Shown: positions 7,253 to 9,491 of the stretch, one piece after another
Numbering within the stretch: the first letter of the stretch is position 1
How the letters are laid out: each line of letters starts with the position of its first letter
Assembly (NCBI GenBank): GCA_003566875.1
Contig: PXBQ01000512.1
Coordinates: 1 to 9,491, forward strand
From: Spirochaetaceae bacterium
Lineage (GTDB): Bacteria; Spirochaetota; Spirochaetia; DSM-27196; PXBQ01
Direction: 5' to 3'
DNA length: 9,491 bases
Position numbers and translations under genes: made by a program
The notes under the pieces: model-generated
What the model was told of the DNA's origin: nothing
Seen by the model: the letters and a program-made list of their open reading frames with translations, nothing else
Databases searched by the model: none

Positions 7253-8690
7253 CTATACTCTCCGCGTATACCGGCGAAACATCCATCTCCCGCGACGGGT
7301 ACCCGGGTCCAAGCGCGTTCGCCCACGCCGTATACTTCCGCCGTACTGCCGCGGCGACGCAGGCAAGGTCGGCTCCGCGTGAAACCCGTTCGATCGGCGG
7401 CGAAGCGACGACACAGACATCGTGCCGCCCCGGGGCGGCCGCGGGATCGTACGCAGTGTACAACACCTCGCTCACTCTACAATCGTCACGTTTTTCGCCC
7501 GGAATGAGCGTCATGACTTCCAGACGCACGCGTCGGCGCAGCTCGAGAGAGGCGATTCGGCGCGTGTCACAGATGTAAACACCGGTAGGAAGATATAGTT
7601 TCGGATTCCGAGGATGGGGCGTTGCCGAAAGAGTCAATGCCGCACGAGATGCGATGTGCGCACCGAGCAGTTCGACGTCCGGGAATCGGCAGACGGGGTT
7701 CCCAATCGGAGAATACACGACGTAGAGAAACGATCGAGGCAACCCGGCCGCTTCCCTGAGAACGCGCGCGTCGCCGGTACTCCGCAAGATCGGGTTGAAA
7801 TATGGATCGAGGACGAACCGTCCATCTCCGTCACGAACCGGCACGCGCGTGCATCGCACGACGCGCACGTCCTCAGGCCGTATTCCGAAGTATCGATTTC
7901 TTTCGAGCTGAGCGGTAAAACGGTCGTGCTCGTCGTCGTCACAGCCGAGAATCCACAGCGGTGCGCGTCCGAATCGATACGCGGCTGCCCTCACGCGCGA
8001 CGCACACCGCTCGAGCAGCGACACGCCTTCCGCGTCTGGAAATCGCGCGGTCGGCGGAATGTTTGCGGTCCCGACGATTCCGCGTTCCGCACGAATCGGC
8101 GGCGTGATCACGGCGACATGACGGTTTGTATACGCGGTTTCCGCCGCGTCGAGAGCCCATTGCGGGACCGACTCGCGCGGGTACACAGGGTACACCCGCG
8201 GTTCGGGTGTGCTCGGGAGACCCCCGTGATCCTCCGGGACGTTTCTCGCGCAGAACTCGGCAGCCGCGAGCAGACGCCGCTGTACGGTGGGTTCGCGGCG
8301 GTCGAAGCCCAAAAAAAAGTTCTCCGCACCACGAACAGGAGCGCTATCGGGGAGCACGGGCTGTGCGATATCCCCTTCGCGCCGTGTGCGAACGGCGAGT
8401 TCAAGCAGATCCGCGCGAACACCGTTCACCGCGGCTTTCACGCGCGCAACTCGCGGGTTCCCGGACTCGGCAATTATTAGACGCGCGGCCTGTTTTATCG
8501 GAACACCACGGACCGAGACAAGGTAACGAACACGAAAGAGAATTTGCAGATCGGCCGTCGAGTACGCGCGTCGCCCGGACTTTGCCTTTTCGGGCGTGAG
8601 AATTCCTGACTCTTGTTCCCAGTACCGAAGGATATGTCGTGGAACGTCCAGCATGGACGAGACGTCACCGATCGAAAATCTGATCTCCAT
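7197..8690 (-). CDS. MerR-type DNA-binding domain fused to a degenerate UDP-sugar pyrophosphorylase-like domain
   Basis: 497 aa. Residues 4-72 form a MerR winged-helix domain: FSIGDVSSMLDVPRHILRYW, then a wing with GRRAYSTADL (39-48), then VRYLVSVRGVPIKQAARLI. The RYWE form is typical of the MlrA/CarA branch. Residues 73-105 could be the dimer helix. From about 165 to 460 the protein follows the order of UAP1/AGX-type pyrophosphorylases as I remember them: a W...NRHVAVIT lead-in (178-196), APLWILGCDDD (243-253), ERNRYFGI (263-270), a DGDGRFVL segment (287-294), NPVCRFPDVELLGAHI (331-346), LPTGVYIC (367-374), and a C-terminal stretch ending RRKYTAWANALG (450-461). Catalytic landmarks are absent: the nucleotide-binding GGxGTRLG position reads PPIRAERGIVG (197-207), PDGNGG reads RSTGDA, and the VDN aspartate region reads SPIGNP. 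I infer a ligand-sensing rather than catalytic domain. The MerR call is firm; the second domain is moderately supported. Classical metal-sensing cysteines near a MerR dimer helix are not seen. Confidence 0.82.
   Translation of the reverse strand: MEIRFSIGDVSSMLDVPRHILRYWEQESGILTPEKAKSGRRAYSTADLQILFRVRYLVSVRGVPIKQAARLIIAESGNPRVARVKAAVNGVRADLLELAVRTRREGDIAQPVLPDSAPVRGAENFFLGFDRREPTVQRRLLAAAEFCARNVPEDHGGLPSTPEPRVYPVYPRESVPQWALDAAETAYTNRHVAVITPPIRAERGIVGTANIPPTARFPDAEGVSLLERCASRVRAAAYRFGRAPLWILGCDDDEHDRFTAQLERNRYFGIRPEDVRVVRCTRVPVRDGDGRFVLDPYFNPILRSTGDARVLREAAGLPRSFLYVVYSPIGNPVCRFPDVELLGAHIASRAALTLSATPHPRNPKLYLPTGVYICDTRRIASLELRRRVRLEVMTLIPGEKRDDCRVSEVLYTAYDPAAAPGRHDVCVVASPPIERVSRGADLACVAAAVRRKYTAWANALGPGYPSREMDVSPVYAESIDEFMLRERQKGTPVSNHD
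7258..7263 (-). promoter_or_regulatory. Shine-Dalgarno GGAGAG supporting start at 7252
   Basis: GGAGAG lies 5 nt before the ATG at 7252, inside the end of the upstream gene. It is the main reason for preferring this start over the later GTG codons at 7189 and 7177, neither of which has a clear Shine-Dalgarno at a good distance. Confidence 0.5.
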
Positions 8691-8701
8691 CGCTTTCGTC
8701 G

Positions 8702-8706
8702 CTCCT
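8702..8706 (-). promoter_or_regulatory. Shine-Dalgarno AGGAG for the MerR-type gene
   Basis: AGGAG lies 11 nt before the ATG at 8690, slightly farther than ideal. It sits in the 24-nt gap after the der stop codon. Nothing else fits in this gap, so the regulator has no visible promoter or operator of its own here. Confidence 0.55.
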
Positions 8707-8714
8707 GCCGTCGC

Positions 8715-9491
8715 CTATTTCTTCGCTCCGTCACGCACATCGAGCTCGATCGGAATATCGCTCAGTCCAAACTCACGCCTGAGACTGTTGACGATGTATC
8801 CCTGGTACGCGGTCGGGAAGTTGCGCGCGGAGTTCGCGAACAGGACAAAACGCGTCGGGTTCGACGAAACTTGCGTCATGTATCGCGGCTTCCACCGGAA
8901 CGGCCCACGCGTCGGCGGCGGCGTCGCCTCGACCCATCGAGCCAACGCGGCGTTCAAGCGTCCTGTCTCGATTCGAGTCGTAAGCCGGCGGAAAATCGCC
9001 TCGGTGAGAGTCAGGAGTTTTGGAACGCCCTCCCCGGTCGTCGCGGTGACCGGAAGGATCGGCGCAAAGCCAAGGACAGGGAAGACGTACCTGATCCGGT
9101 CCGAGAATGCGGTAAACGCGTTTGTGGTGTCCGGAGCGAGGTCCCACTTGTTCAGCACGATAACGATGCCGCGGCCTTTCCTCACCGCGTGCGCCGCGAT
9201 CTTCTTGTCCTGATCCTCGAGACCGATCGTCGCGTCGATCATGAGATACACGATGTCGGCCTCGTCGATCGTCTTGATCGCGCGGTTCACCGAGTAGTAC
9301 TCGACAGCCTCGGTGACGCGGCTTTTTTTCCTGATTCCGGCGGTATCGAGGATCGTGAAGGTTCGGCCCCGGAAAACAAACTCGTTCTCGACGACATCGC
9401 GCGTCGTTCCGGGAATGTCCGAGACGAGAGACGCGTTCCGCCCGATCAGGTAGTTCGCAAGAGTCGACTTCCCGGTGTTCGGCCGGCCGAG
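8715..9491 (-). CDS. der: Ribosome-assembly GTPase Der (EngA), C-terminal 258 aa, partial
   Basis: Der is a tandem-G-domain GTPase needed for 50S ribosomal subunit maturation in the cytoplasm. The reading frame is open to the window edge, and I translated it through position 9491. Visible parts are the second G domain with P-loop GRPNTGKST (residues 2-10 of the fragment), switch I in DIPGTTRD (25-32), DTAGIRKK (49-56), NKWD (114-117) and a G5-like VTATTGEGV. The C-terminal KH-like domain follows, with the family-typical YMTQVSSNPTRFVLFAN stretch and an ending rich in DIPIELDVR. The first G domain (roughly 180-200 residues) must lie beyond 9491. A GTG at 9290 sits inside the domain, within EYYSVNRAIK, and is not the start. 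The stop is TAG at 8715-8717. Identification is very secure from several independent family motifs; the P-loop has Thr where Val is common, a mild change. Confidence 0.97.
   Translation of the reverse strand, partial: LGRPNTGKSTLANYLIGRNASLVSDIPGTTRDVVENEFVFRGRTFTILDTAGIRKKSRVTEAVEYYSVNRAIKTIDEADIVYLMIDATIGLEDQDKKIAAHAVRKGRGIVIVLNKWDLAPDTTNAFTAFSDRIRYVFPVLGFAPILPVTATTGEGVPKLLTLTEAIFRRLTTRIETGRLNAALARWVEATPPPTRGPFRWKPRYMTQVSSNPTRFVLFANSARNFPTAYQGYIVNSLRREFGLSDIPIELDVRDGAKK

Larger units (their letters stand above)
1..9491 (-). other. Probable single operon, der to tonB
   Basis: All eight genes point the same way. The junctions are 24 nt (der to the MerR gene), a 56-nt overlap, 28 nt, a 1-nt overlap (TGATG), 9 nt, a 35-nt overlap and 2 nt. 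No hairpin followed by a T-run and no convincing promoter was found at any junction, so one transcript covering the window is the simplest reading. The transcript start lies beyond position 9491 and its end lies before position 1. Cotranscription is inferred from spacing; internal promoters inside coding sequence cannot be excluded by eye. Confidence 0.7.

Noticed and set aside
7614..8480. A 288-codon open frame on the plus strand, antisense to the MerR-type gene
   Set aside because: It is a shadow frame produced by GC-rich codon bias of the minus-strand gene. Its product is Arg-rich with no domain, and it lies opposite a gene with clear motifs.
7197..8690. Metal- or redox-sensing MerR regulator (MerR, CueR, SoxR type)
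   Set aside because: Those proteins are short and carry paired cysteines just after the dimer helix. This one has neither; its C-terminal region is about 400 residues.
9288..9290. GTG at 9290 as the start of a short GTPase
   Set aside because: The frame is open upstream to the window edge and encodes the P-loop and DTAG motifs of the Der second G domain, so this codon is an internal valine.

Overview
The window is one unbroken run of eight protein-coding genes, all on the minus strand, so transcription runs from high to low coordinates. No gap between genes exceeds 28 nt. I see no RNA gene, CRISPR array, insertion sequence, convincing promoter or terminator. The first gene (der) and the last (tonB) are cut by the window edges. 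The DNA is GC-rich and chromosomal in character. The organism is a diderm (outer-membrane) bacterium: several proteins carry export signals, there is an ExbB/ExbD/TonB motor, and there is an outer-membrane beta-barrel candidate. The gene mixture makes me suspect a free-living, GC-rich spirochaete, but this is a guess from gene content and not something the sequence proves.

Layout in transcription order: (1) 9491-8715, C-terminal part of Der (EngA), a ribosome-assembly GTPase, with its second G domain and KH-like domain. (2) 8690-7197, a 497-aa protein with an N-terminal MerR-type DNA-binding domain joined to a long C-terminal region. That region reads like a UDP-sugar pyrophosphorylase (UAP1/AGX type) that has lost its catalytic motifs. 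(3) 7252-5912, an exported protein with an NCSGF motif and a later HSH motif, probably an NlpC/P60-like (papain-fold) cysteine hydrolase. (4) 5883-2965, a 972-aa exported protein built almost entirely of TPR-type repeats. (5) 2965-1301, an exported protein with a proline-rich N-terminal segment and a beta-barrel-like body. (6) 1291-647, an ExbB/TolQ proton-channel subunit. (7) 681-265, an ExbD/TolR subunit. (8) 262-1, the N-terminal part of a TonB-like protein with ten Glu-Pro dipeptides.

Genes 4 to 8 look like a dedicated envelope machine. ExbB-ExbD would use the proton gradient, TonB would carry the force across the periplasm, and the TPR protein and the barrel are the likely periplasmic and outer-membrane partners. 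Junctions inside this block are tight (TGATG stop/start overlap, a Shine-Dalgarno fused to a stop codon, a 35-nt gene overlap), which points to translational coupling. Gene 3 may act on peptidoglycan or an envelope protein. The most interesting item is gene 2: it looks like an enzyme fold turned into a sensor and attached to a MerR DNA-binding domain, possibly reading a nucleotide sugar (a cell-wall precursor) and controlling envelope genes. That function is inference.
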